Below are positions 44,885-51,986 of a DNA stretch of 64,000 nt, piece by piece. Position 1 is the first letter of the stretch; each line of letters opens with the position of its first letter. The position numbers and the translations under genes are program-made. The stretch spans positions 1-64,000 of the forward strand of contig NZ_LWAF01000006.1 of assembly GCF_001719065.1 (NCBI RefSeq), given 5' to 3'. The DNA is from Fervidobacterium thailandense. Lineage in GTDB: Bacteria; Thermotogota; Thermotogae; Thermotogales; Fervidobacteriaceae. The notes under the pieces were generated by a model. That model searched no databases. It was not told the origin of the DNA and saw only the letters and a list, made by a program, of their open reading frames with translations.

Positions 44885-46306
44885 TTAAACGATACGTTTG
44901 TACTGGTCGTACATCTTCGGGGTTTCGTTTCTTAACTTCATAATTCTAAAGGACTTTGCTGGGATGGAAATTTTGATTGTTCCGCTGGTAACTTTAAAAA
45001 CCTCGTTTGTAAAAAGGTCTACAAACTCGGTGCGATCGAGAATCCTGTGGTCCCGTATTTGAATGACTAAACTTTTCTCATCGTCTGGGTTCACGGCAAC
45101 CAGTATGGTGTCTTGTACGTTTTGAGACTTCCTGAGGAAAACTATTGGATGATCGTTCAAAAGAACAAACTCCCCGACCTTCAGAGCTATCTCTCCTCTT
45201 CGTATTTTGATGAGCTGTTTGTAGAACTCTCTCAGTTCATTATCCCACTTGCTTTCATCCCAAATCATCGGAGCCCTACATTCCGGATCCGGACCGCCTT
45301 CAAGGCCTATCTCGGTGCCGTAAAAAATCACAGGTACACCTGGATAAGTGAACTGTAAAACTATTGCTAATTTCCGTAAGTCTTTGTCTGGAAGCGTGGT
45401 TGCAAGACGTTCGGTATCGTGGCTATCGAGCATATTCCAGCATCCGAATATTTTGGGCGTATTCTTGTACATCTTTTCCAATAACCAACCGGCGTGGGTG
45501 GTTTCACTTTTGAGGTACGAAATTACCAGTTCTCTGAAGTGGTAGTTCATCGTTCCATCAACCATATCCCACCCTGAAGGATAAGTCCACAACTCGCTTA
45601 CGACGTACTTTTCAACGGAGAAGTTTTTTACAACCGACGCAACGAAAGCGTTGTTCACAGGGCCAAGGTCTTGACCACAGTCCAATCTCCAGCCATCAAT
45701 TCCAAGTTTCAAGTAGTGAGTTAAGACAGAACTGATGAACTTTCGAACGTTAACTTCCTCAAGATTCAACTCCGGTAGCGATTGGACCCCCCACCAACCT
45801 CGATGGTGTGTTTCATAAAAACTAAAAAACTCCCTGAATTCGCTTCCCTGTTGTGCTTTTCTAAAAAGAGGACTTAGGTTACTCATGTGGTTGAAGACAC
45901 CATCAAGTATTAGATGCATCGAATGGTTTTTTAGTACCTTTATCAATTTGATTAGCGCACGATTCCCACCAAACTGCGGGTCAACTGAAAAGTAATCGAT
46001 TGCATCATACTTGTGGTTCGAGGGTGAGGTGAAAATAGGTGTTAGGTAAAGGCAGTTAGCACCGAGATCCTGAATGTAGTCAATTTTTTCCGCGATACCC
46101 CAAAGGTCCCCTCCGTAAAAAACTTTGCTTTGTCTGGAATCACCTGTGCGTACTGGCCTTATACCCCACTCACTGACGGTACCTCCGTATGTTGTGTAAA
46201 GCTTTTCTTTATCGTGTACAGATTTTCCACGGCCGATGGCGAACCTGTCCGGGAAGATTTGATAGACTACGGATTCGTAAACCCACGAAGGGATAGGATA
46301 GTCCAT
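44885..46306 (-). CDS. GH13 alpha-amylase family glycosidase
   Basis: A 473-residue cytoplasmic enzyme (no signal peptide) acting on malto-oligosaccharides, in the style of cyclomaltodextrinase/neopullulanase without the N-terminal domain. Region I is ILDGVFNH, the nucleophile is D in IDGWRLDCGQD, the acid/base is E in VVSELWTYPSG, and region IV is NMLDSHDTERLAT. The start VYQIFPDRFA is typical of this group. GGAGGTG precedes the ATG. Exact substrate unknown. Confidence 0.92.
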   Translation of the reverse strand: MDYPIPSWVYESVVYQIFPDRFAIGRGKSVHDKEKLYTTYGGTVSEWGIRPVRTGDSRQSKVFYGGDLWGIAEKIDYIQDLGANCLYLTPIFTSPSNHKYDAIDYFSVDPQFGGNRALIKLIKVLKNHSMHLILDGVFNHMSNLSPLFRKAQQGSEFREFFSFYETHHRGWWGVQSLPELNLEEVNVRKFISSVLTHYLKLGIDGWRLDCGQDLGPVNNAFVASVVKNFSVEKYVVSELWTYPSGWDMVDGTMNYHFRELVISYLKSETTHAGWLLEKMYKNTPKIFGCWNMLDSHDTERLATTLPDKDLRKLAIVLQFTYPGVPVIFYGTEIGLEGGPDPECRAPMIWDESKWDNELREFYKQLIKIRRGEIALKVGEFVLLNDHPIVFLRKSQNVQDTILVAVNPDDEKSLVIQIRDHRILDRTEFVDLFTNEVFKVTSGTIKISIPAKSFRIMKLRNETPKMYDQYKRIV

Positions 46307-46415
46307 CCGCTCACACCTCCATTTATGGTTGAAGCTTTTAGTCTCAAATATTCTATCAGATTTGAAGGAACTGCAAAACTACTTGAGTGGGTAGTAATGA
46401 AAGTAGTAGGAGGAC

Positions 46416-46448
46416 AAAAAAATAAAATGGGTGGGGGTACTCCCACCC
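46416..46448 (-). terminator. Terminator after cysK
   Basis: GGGTGGG (46429-46435) and CCCACCC (46442-46448) with an A-rich run at 46416-46427, which reads as T after the stem on the minus strand. Confidence 0.85.
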
Positions 46449-46475
46449 GTGAAGAATCGACATTGACCTTTCGCA

Positions 46476-47363
46476 TTAAAAAAGGGAAATATACTTTGAG
46501 CCATCATCAGGGAAGACGGTTACAACACGTTCAAGGCTATGCTTCTCTTTCACGTAAACTGCTGCAAGAAGATTAGCCGCGGAAGAAATACCGACAAATA
46601 TTCCTTCCTTCCACAGTTTTTGGGTCATTTTTAGTGCTTCCGTATCATCCACACAGACTATCTCGTCCACAAGGCTGCGGTTAAACAATTGTGGAACAAA
46701 GTCAGGTCCAATACCTTGGATTTTGTGAGGTTGCGGTGTTCCACCTGTGAGTACTGGCGAGGAGCAAGGTTGAACCGCGAAAACCTTGATACTTTCCGAA
46801 AATGATTTAAGTACCTCTGAAACACCGACAAGTGTACCGGCAGTTCCAACACCGGCAACAAAGGCATCTAACTGAAAGTTCATCTGCCTTAAGATTTCCG
46901 GACCAGTTGTGACCTTGTGGGCAAGAACGTTATTTGGATTTTCGAACTGATTGAGAATAAAGCCTCCTAACTCGTTAGCTATCTCGAGGGCCTTTTCCAC
47001 GGCTTTTGACATATTGTCAACGAGCACTACCTCGGCACCGTAAGCTTCAATCAACCGACGCCTTTCAACGGAAACGCTACTCGGCATGACGATGATGGCT
47101 TTCAGTCTCAGAAGGGCGGAAAAATAAGCTACCGAGATACCGGTATTTCCACTCGTAGGTTCTATTATCACGGAGTTTTCCCTTATAAGGCCGTTGTTTA
47201 TCGCTCGCAAGAGCATAAAGTAAACCGGTCTATCCTTTACACTACCGGTAGGGTTGTATCTTTCAAGCTTAGCGTACACTCCGTACTTTTCAAGATAAAC
47301 CAAAGGTGTTTGTCCAACATTTATCTGCCCAAGTTTTGCGAGTGCGTATTTTTTGAATTCCAT
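46476..47363 (-). CDS. cysK: Cysteine synthase (O-acetylserine sulfhydrylase)
   Basis: Makes cysteine from O-acetylserine and sulfide using PLP. The PLP lysine is in NPTGSVKDRP, the phosphate/substrate loop is EPTSGNTGISVAY, and GVGTAGTLVG binds the PLP phosphate. I chose ATG 47363 (295 residues), which matches the usual family start; the frame continues upstream to 47411 with no better RBS. It follows cysE on the same strand, so the enzyme pair can form the cysteine synthase complex. Confidence 0.92.
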   Translation of the reverse strand: MEFKKYALAKLGQINVGQTPLVYLEKYGVYAKLERYNPTGSVKDRPVYFMLLRAINNGLIRENSVIIEPTSGNTGISVAYFSALLRLKAIIVMPSSVSVERRRLIEAYGAEVVLVDNMSKAVEKALEIANELGGFILNQFENPNNVLAHKVTTGPEILRQMNFQLDAFVAGVGTAGTLVGVSEVLKSFSESIKVFAVQPCSSPVLTGGTPQPHKIQGIGPDFVPQLFNRSLVDEIVCVDDTEALKMTQKLWKEGIFVGISSAANLLAAVYVKEKHSLERVVTVFPDDGSKYISLF

Positions 47364-47388
47364 GGCAACGTCGTACCACCCTGTTCTT

Positions 47389-48000
47389 TCAGTTTTGACA
47401 AACACTGGCAAGATTCTTCACAGCTTCGATTTGTGGGTCAGAATTCTTTCGCACCTTGGCCGGTATACCAACTACCGTCGCGTATGGGGGAACATCCTCT
47501 ATAACCACCGCGTTTGCACCAATTCGCGCCCCGTCTCCAACTCTGATGGGTCCAAGCACCTTAGCACCGGCACCCAAGATAACGTTACGCCCTATCGTTG
47601 GATGACGTTTACCGGACGTGATTTTTCTTGCTCCCAAGGTAACACCGTGATAGATAATCGTTCCCTCTCCTACGTAGGCTGTTGAACCGATAACTATGCC
47701 TATACCATGGTCAATAACAACGCCCGGTTCTATCACCGCTGCCGGATGAATGTCAACCGCGTGCAAGATTCTGTTGATGTGGTATAATAGGTAGGCCAAA
47801 AACTTGAAACCGGAAACATAGAATGCGTGGGAAAACCTGTAGAGCTTTAAGCTTTGATAACCAGCGTGGAAAAGAAATTGATAATCTTTCTCGAAAGATG
47901 GATCAAGTCGTTTTAGCATCTGACGATCTTTCTTAAGAGCGTTTTTTAGGCTTGCGAGTTCTTTAAGAAGTAAGTGAAGGTTTTTCAGTAAAATACGCAC
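47389..48000 (-). CDS. cysE: Serine O-acetyltransferase
   Basis: Acetylates serine to O-acetylserine for cysK. The 203-residue protein has an N-terminal helical domain and C-terminal left-handed beta-helix (VIEPGVVIDHGIGIVIGSTA, HGVTLGARKITSGKRHPTIG, NVILGAGAKVLGPI). The start is GTG at 48000 with AAGGAGG 12 bases upstream. The promoter with its inverted repeat lies directly before it. Confidence 0.92.
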   Translation of the reverse strand: MRILLKNLHLLLKELASLKNALKKDRQMLKRLDPSFEKDYQFLFHAGYQSLKLYRFSHAFYVSGFKFLAYLLYHINRILHAVDIHPAAVIEPGVVIDHGIGIVIGSTAYVGEGTIIYHGVTLGARKITSGKRHPTIGRNVILGAGAKVLGPIRVGDGARIGANAVVIEDVPPYATVVGIPAKVRKNSDPQIEAVKNLASVCQN

Positions 48001-48018
48001 CCCATAGTTTCGCCTCCT

Positions 48019-48065
48019 TATACTTAGGCTTACCTAAGTATACCACGTGTATGAGGAGTTGTCAA
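48019..48065 (-). promoter_or_regulatory. cysE promoter with perfect inverted-repeat operator
   Basis: On the minus strand TTGACA (48060-48065), 17-bp spacer and TATACT (48037-48042). The -10 is the outer end of a perfect 10-bp inverted repeat, TATACTTAGG-N4-CCTAAGTATA (48019-48042). A repressor bound there would block the promoter. The TTAGG-N4-CCTAA core recalls DtxR-type or Rrf2/CymR-type sites; the regulator is not identified. Confidence 0.75.
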
Positions 48066-48098
48066 TAAATTTGCTGAAAACTTTGACGAAAATTTATA

Positions 48099-48128
48099 TT
48101 GAACATTTTATCAACTTTGTGGTATAAT
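48099..48128 (+). promoter_or_regulatory. Promoter of fur/perR operon
   Basis: TTGAAC (48099-48104), 18-bp spacer, TATAAT (48123-48128). Just downstream GATTA-N4-TAATC (48131-48144) could be a self-regulation site. Confidence 0.65.
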
Positions 48129-48178
48129 AAGATTAGAGTTAATCAAGCCTAATACCTTTAAAAGAGGAGGTTGGCGTT

Positions 48179-48595
48179 GTGAAGGCAAGCGAACTGTTGA
48201 AGCAAAAAGGTGTTAAACCTACCGTGCACAGAGTTGAGATTATGGAGTATCTGATGAATACAAAGACGCATCCAACAGCTGACGAGATATACGAACATTT
48301 CAAGAAAGAAGAAAGGCTATCCGTACTGTCGAGAGCTACCGTCTACAACACTCTCAGAGTTCTGGCTCAGGCTGGGCTTGTTAAGGTCATCATCACACCG
48401 GACGCGATTCGGTACGATTTTGCCCAGGAAGGTCATCACCATTTTTATTGTCACAAATGTCAAAAGGTCTACGACGTAATGCTCGATGTTGAGCTTCCAC
48501 AGATTTCTAAGGTCAAAGGTCATGAAATCCAGCATGTTCAACTAACGCTCGTTGGAATCTGTGAAAACTGCTTGAAAGAGTCGCATGGGAAGTAA
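48179..48595 (+). CDS. Fur family regulator, PerR-like
   Basis: A 138-residue metal-dependent repressor. The winged helix (KPTVHRVEIMEYLMN ... ATVYNTLRVLAQAGLVK) is followed by the metal-binding GHHHFYCHKCQKVYD and a second CENC, the structural zinc pairs. The neighbouring rubrerythrin and superoxide reductase genes favour a peroxide-sensing PerR role over iron uptake. The start is GTG at 48179 after GAGGAGG. Confidence 0.9.
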   Translation: MKASELLKQKGVKPTVHRVEIMEYLMNTKTHPTADEIYEHFKKEERLSVLSRATVYNTLRVLAQAGLVKVIITPDAIRYDFAQEGHHHFYCHKCQKVYDVMLDVELPQISKVKGHEIQHVQLTLVGICENCLKESHGK

Positions 48596-48655
48596 CACAA
48601 GAGTTACTCGGAACTTCTGTATCTACCGATAGTATCAACCAAGGGGGTGTATGGG

Positions 48656-49165
48656 ATGAGGGAGATGACGAAAAAGTTTCTCGAAGACGCTTTCGCGGGC
48701 GAGTCCATGGCACACATGAAGTACTTGATCTTCGCTGAGGAAGCGGAAAAAAACGGACTGAAGAATCTTGCGAATACCTTCCGCGCTATAGCTTACGCAG
48801 AGTACGTACATGCCAAGAATCACTTCAAAGCACTAAAAAAGCTCGGTGGTACCCAGGAAAATATTAGTTCTTGTATAGCTGGAGAAACCTTCGAAATCGA
48901 GGAAATGTACCCAGTTTACAACGAAACGGCGAAACTTCAGGGGGAAAAAGAAGCCCAAATCACAACTTACTACGCCCTTGAAGCTGAGAAAATCCACGCG
49001 GAGATGTACAAGAAAGCCCTAAAACTCGCCTCCGAGGGAAAGGACTACGACGCTGAGAGAATTTACATTTGCCCGGTGTGTGGTTACACCGCTGAAAATG
49101 AGGCTCCGGAGAAATGCCCAGTTTGTGGAGCTCCGAAGTCCTCTTTTGTTGAGTTCAGGGGGTGA
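48656..49165 (+). CDS. rbr: Rubrerythrin
   Basis: A 169-residue peroxide reductase of anaerobes. The N-terminal four-helix bundle carries the diiron motifs (FAGESMAHMKYLIFAEEAEK, AEYVHAKNH, ALEAEKIHAEMYKK), and the C-terminal rubredoxin domain has CPVCGYT and CPVCGAP. ATG 48656 has AAGGGGG 8 bases upstream; GTG 48647 is the other option. It follows the PerR-like gene and overlaps nothing. Confidence 0.95.
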   Translation: MREMTKKFLEDAFAGESMAHMKYLIFAEEAEKNGLKNLANTFRAIAYAEYVHAKNHFKALKKLGGTQENISSCIAGETFEIEEMYPVYNETAKLQGEKEAQITTYYALEAEKIHAEMYKKALKLASEGKDYDAERIYICPVCGYTAENEAPEKCPVCGAPKSSFVEFRG

Positions 49166-49170
49166 TTTCC

Positions 49171-49527
49171 GTGATCGGTGATTACATCAAAAGTGCCGAT
49201 TTCAAGGCGGAAAAACACGTTCCTGTTATCGAGGCTCCTGAAAAAGTGAAAAAAGGTGAATGGTTCGAAGTTGAAGTTTGCGTTGGTAAGGAAATACCGC
49301 ATCCAAACCTTGTTGAACATCACATCGCATGGATAGAACTGTACGCGATGCCGGAAGGCGCCCCGTACATTCTTAGAATCGGTAGATACGAATTCTCACC
49401 CACTCTCGAGGAACCGTACATCAAAACGAAGATCAAATTGGAAAACAACGCAAAACTCATCGCACTTTCTTACTGTAACATCCACGGCCTGTGGGAAGGC
49501 TCGAAAGACGTAATCGTAGAGGGTTGA
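49171..49527 (+). CDS. Superoxide reductase (neelaredoxin/desulfoferrodoxin type)
   Basis: A 118-residue single-iron enzyme reducing superoxide to peroxide, which rubrerythrin then removes. Iron ligands are the histidines in EKHVPVIE, HPNLVEHHIAWIE and the cysteine/histidine in CNIHGLW. There is no N-terminal desulforedoxin domain, so it is the class II/neelaredoxin form. GTG 49171 has AGGGGGTG 6 bases upstream; GTG 49162 overlaps the rubrerythrin stop. Confidence 0.93.
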   Translation: MIGDYIKSADFKAEKHVPVIEAPEKVKKGEWFEVEVCVGKEIPHPNLVEHHIAWIELYAMPEGAPYILRIGRYEFSPTLEEPYIKTKIKLENNAKLIALSYCNIHGLWEGSKDVIVEG

Positions 49528-49555
49528 GGTTTTTAAACTTTTTGGCATTTATTGA

Positions 49556-49586
49556 AAAAGGGCGTTGCTGATGGCAACGCCCTTTT
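49556..49586. terminator. Bidirectional terminator between superoxide reductase and DUF554 genes
   Basis: A 13-bp stem AAAAGGGCGTTGC / GCAACGCCCTTTT (49556-49568, 49574-49586) with A- and T-runs at its two ends, between convergent genes. Confidence 0.9.
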
Positions 49587-49601
49587 GCTTTGGTAATTCT
49601 T

Positions 49602-50285
49602 TTATTTCTGCAGAGCAACGGCCAAAAAACTCAGAAGCGGACTTACAAATAGAGCTGGGAGAAAGTTTCCTACCTTGGTGTCCTTTATTTCCAGTATTCG
49701 TAAACCGATTCCAAGGACGAGTAAACCGCCAACTCCGACCAGATCGTTCAAATACTCGGGTTTCGTTAAAAAGTTGAGCGATCCGGAGAGTAATGTGATG
49801 CCTCCCTGGACTACCAAAACTGATAAAGCTGAGAGCATAACGCCAAGCCCATAGGTGGAACTTAGGACGATGGACGAGATGAAATCCAGAATCGATTTTG
49901 TGTATATAATCTCCCCATCACCTTTCAGGCCCGCTGTGATGGACCCAACGATTGTCATCGGTCCGACCAGGAAAAGTAGTGAAGCCATCACAAAGCCGGT
50001 TGAAAAATCGCCCTCTTGGATTCTATCCCCAAAAGCTTTCAACTTTTCCTCGATGTTCAACCACTCACCGATTAGACCACCAAGTACCATAGAGAAGAGC
50101 ACGACTAAGAAGTTATTAGCTCCGATAATCATTCTGATACCAATTCCCAGCGTGGCGAGCCCGACAGAGAAAAAGAGTATCGTTTTGAACCTTTGCGAGA
50201 TTCCCTTTCCCAGCAAGAGACCGGCACTACTACCGATGACGATGGCCACTGCGTTGACCAGGGCTGGGAGTAAAGCTCTAATCAT
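49602..50285 (-). CDS. DUF554 family membrane protein
   Basis: A 227-residue protein with about seven hydrophobic helices, matching DUF554 (YdfK-like): LVNAVAIVIGSSAGLLLGKG, then LGIGIRMIIGANNFLVVLFS and FLVGPMTIVGSITAGLKGD. Transport function is suspected for the family but the substrate is unknown. Third gene of a minus-strand set after malic enzyme and the secreted protein. Confidence 0.87.
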   Translation of the reverse strand: MIRALLPALVNAVAIVIGSSAGLLLGKGISQRFKTILFFSVGLATLGIGIRMIIGANNFLVVLFSMVLGGLIGEWLNIEEKLKAFGDRIQEGDFSTGFVMASLLFLVGPMTIVGSITAGLKGDGEIIYTKSILDFISSIVLSSTYGLGVMLSALSVLVVQGGITLLSGSLNFLTKPEYLNDLVGVGGLLVLGIGLRILEIKDTKVGNFLPALFVSPLLSFLAVALQK

Positions 50286-50350
50286 TTTGCATCTCTCCCC
50301 GTAATCGGAGTTCTTCTCAGGTTCACAAATCCCTTTGTAACTGTCCTGTT

Positions 50351-50752
50351 CTAAAATTTCCAGGCAAAGCCGATGTCAACAACGCCTTTTGGTTTGTCCG
50401 CAAGTCCTCCTACGCCACCTTGGAGAAAGAGCTCCGTTCCAGCGAGTTCTTTCAATTTTGTTCGCCAACCAACCAGAAAGCCAAATGAAAGTCTTTGATT
50501 GTACTCGATCAGTAAATAGGGACTGATGTAAAGTCCGGCGGTTTGAGGCGATGAAAAACGTAAACCAGTAAAAACCCCATTCAAGCCAGCTGCCATGAAA
50601 AATTCCGCACCACTTGCCGCCGCCCTAAGTTCAAGACCAACAAAATGCTGAGCACTGAGTACAACGTGGAGTCCTGTCGAAATCTGCTGGGCGCATACAA
50701 TTTGAAAGCCCAACACTGAGACCAACAAAACAAGAAAAATCTTTTTCCTCAC
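50351..50752 (-). CDS. Secreted protein of unknown function, possible small beta-barrel
   Basis: A 133-residue protein with a signal peptide (VRKKIFLVLLVSVLGFQIVC, cut near AQQ). The mature part has alternating hydrophobic strands (GLHVVLSAQHFVGLELRAAA, RLSFGFLVGWRTKL) and ends in phenylalanine (IGFAWKF), as outer-envelope beta-barrels do. No family recognised. The GTG at 50752, 8 bases after GGAGGAGG, removes the long frame extension that overlaps malic enzyme. Confidence 0.65.
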   Translation of the reverse strand: MRKKIFLVLLVSVLGFQIVCAQQISTGLHVVLSAQHFVGLELRAAASGAEFFMAAGLNGVFTGLRFSSPQTAGLYISPYLLIEYNQRLSFGFLVGWRTKLKELAGTELFLQGGVGGLADKPKGVVDIGFAWKF

Positions 50753-50783
50753 AAACGTCACCTCCTCCAACTCCTCCAAAGAG

Positions 50784-51917
50784 TTAGTAAGCGAAGACTG
50801 AGAATCTTTTCGAAAGTTCGTGATAAAGATATTCATGTGGCCATCTTTCGAAGGGTTTGGGAAGTATCTCGTCTGGTTTTGGGTCTACGGCACTTGCGAG
50901 GACTTCAGCGGCGACCCTTAGCACGCGATTGTTGATTTTGACTTGTTTTTCCACAGCGAACCTCATTATCCCTGGAAAAGCGAGTAGATTGTTTATTTGA
51001 TTTGGATAATCCGACCTTCCCGTTGCAACGATGAACGCCCCAGCTTCATAAGCCTTGGCTGGATCGATTTCCGGTACGGGGTTTGCCAGGGCGAAAACTA
51101 CCGGGGCTTTGTTCATACGTTTGATATCTTCAGCAACGAGTAGGTTTCCTTTAGATACGCCAATGAAAACGTCTGCTTGATCTAAGGCGTCTCTCAACGA
51201 TCCAGAACGATCCAGTGTACCACAAAGTTTTGCTATTTCCAGGTGGTACTCGTGTAAAGCGTTGTTCTCATTTATTATACCATGAACGTCGCACGGGATT
51301 ATGTTTCTTGCACCAAATTCGAAAAGTAACTTTACGATATTGTACCCAGCGGCCCCAATTCCGTTCACAACTATTTTCACATCTTCTATGCGCTTTTCGG
51401 CAAGTTTGAGAGCATTAATTAACCCTGCAACGACTACCACAGCCGTACCTTGCTGGTCATCGTGAAAGACGGGGATTTCAAGCGTTTCATTTAGCGTTCT
51501 CAGTATCTCAAAACACCTTGGGGCTGAGATATCCTCAAGGTTCACCCCACCGAAGTTTGGTTCAAGGCTTGAGACGATTTTTACAATCTCATCGGTGTCT
51601 TGCGTCTTGAGACAGATCGGAACCGCATCGAGATCTCCGAACTGTTTAAACAACATCGCCTTCCCTTCCATTACAGGTAGCGCACCGTAAGGACCGATAT
51701 TACCCAAACCCAAAACCGCGCTTCCGTCGCTTACAACGGCGATGAGTTTCCGCCTTCTTGTGTACTCAAATGTTTTCAGCGGATCCTTCGCACACTCTAA
51801 CGCCACATTCGCAACACCCGGTGTATAGAGAAGCTTTAATGTTTCTTGAGTAACTTCTATCGCATGATTGACCCGTATTTTTCCCTTGAGAACTTTATGG
51901 AGCTCCATTTCGTCCAT
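50784..51917 (-). CDS. NAD(P)-dependent malic enzyme
   Basis: Decarboxylates malate to pyruvate, linking C4 acids to the pyruvate:ferredoxin oxidoreductase route. The 377-residue protein is of the short bacterial/archaeal type without a phosphotransacetylase domain. Motifs are LLYTPGVANVALECA, AVVSDGSAVLGLGNIGP, the metal-binding FHDDQQGTA and the nucleotide-binding VVNGIGAAGYNIVKLL. GGGAGGG lies 8 bases upstream of the ATG. Confidence 0.94.
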   Translation of the reverse strand: MDEMELHKVLKGKIRVNHAIEVTQETLKLLYTPGVANVALECAKDPLKTFEYTRRRKLIAVVSDGSAVLGLGNIGPYGALPVMEGKAMLFKQFGDLDAVPICLKTQDTDEIVKIVSSLEPNFGGVNLEDISAPRCFEILRTLNETLEIPVFHDDQQGTAVVVVAGLINALKLAEKRIEDVKIVVNGIGAAGYNIVKLLFEFGARNIIPCDVHGIINENNALHEYHLEIAKLCGTLDRSGSLRDALDQADVFIGVSKGNLLVAEDIKRMNKAPVVFALANPVPEIDPAKAYEAGAFIVATGRSDYPNQINNLLAFPGIMRFAVEKQVKINNRVLRVAAEVLASAVDPKPDEILPKPFERWPHEYLYHELSKRFSVFAY

Positions 51918-51935
51918 GTGAAGTACCCTCCCTTA

Positions 51936-51944
51936 TGATATAAT
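51936..51944 (+). promoter_or_regulatory. Extended -10 promoter of EAL-domain gene
   Basis: TGATATAAT (TATAAT at 51939-51944) with TGn extension and weak -35, about 43 bases before the start at 51987. Confidence 0.45.
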
Positions 51945-51986
51945 GTGGCTAGCGATTGAGCAAAAGATGCGGGGGGCTAAAGTAAC

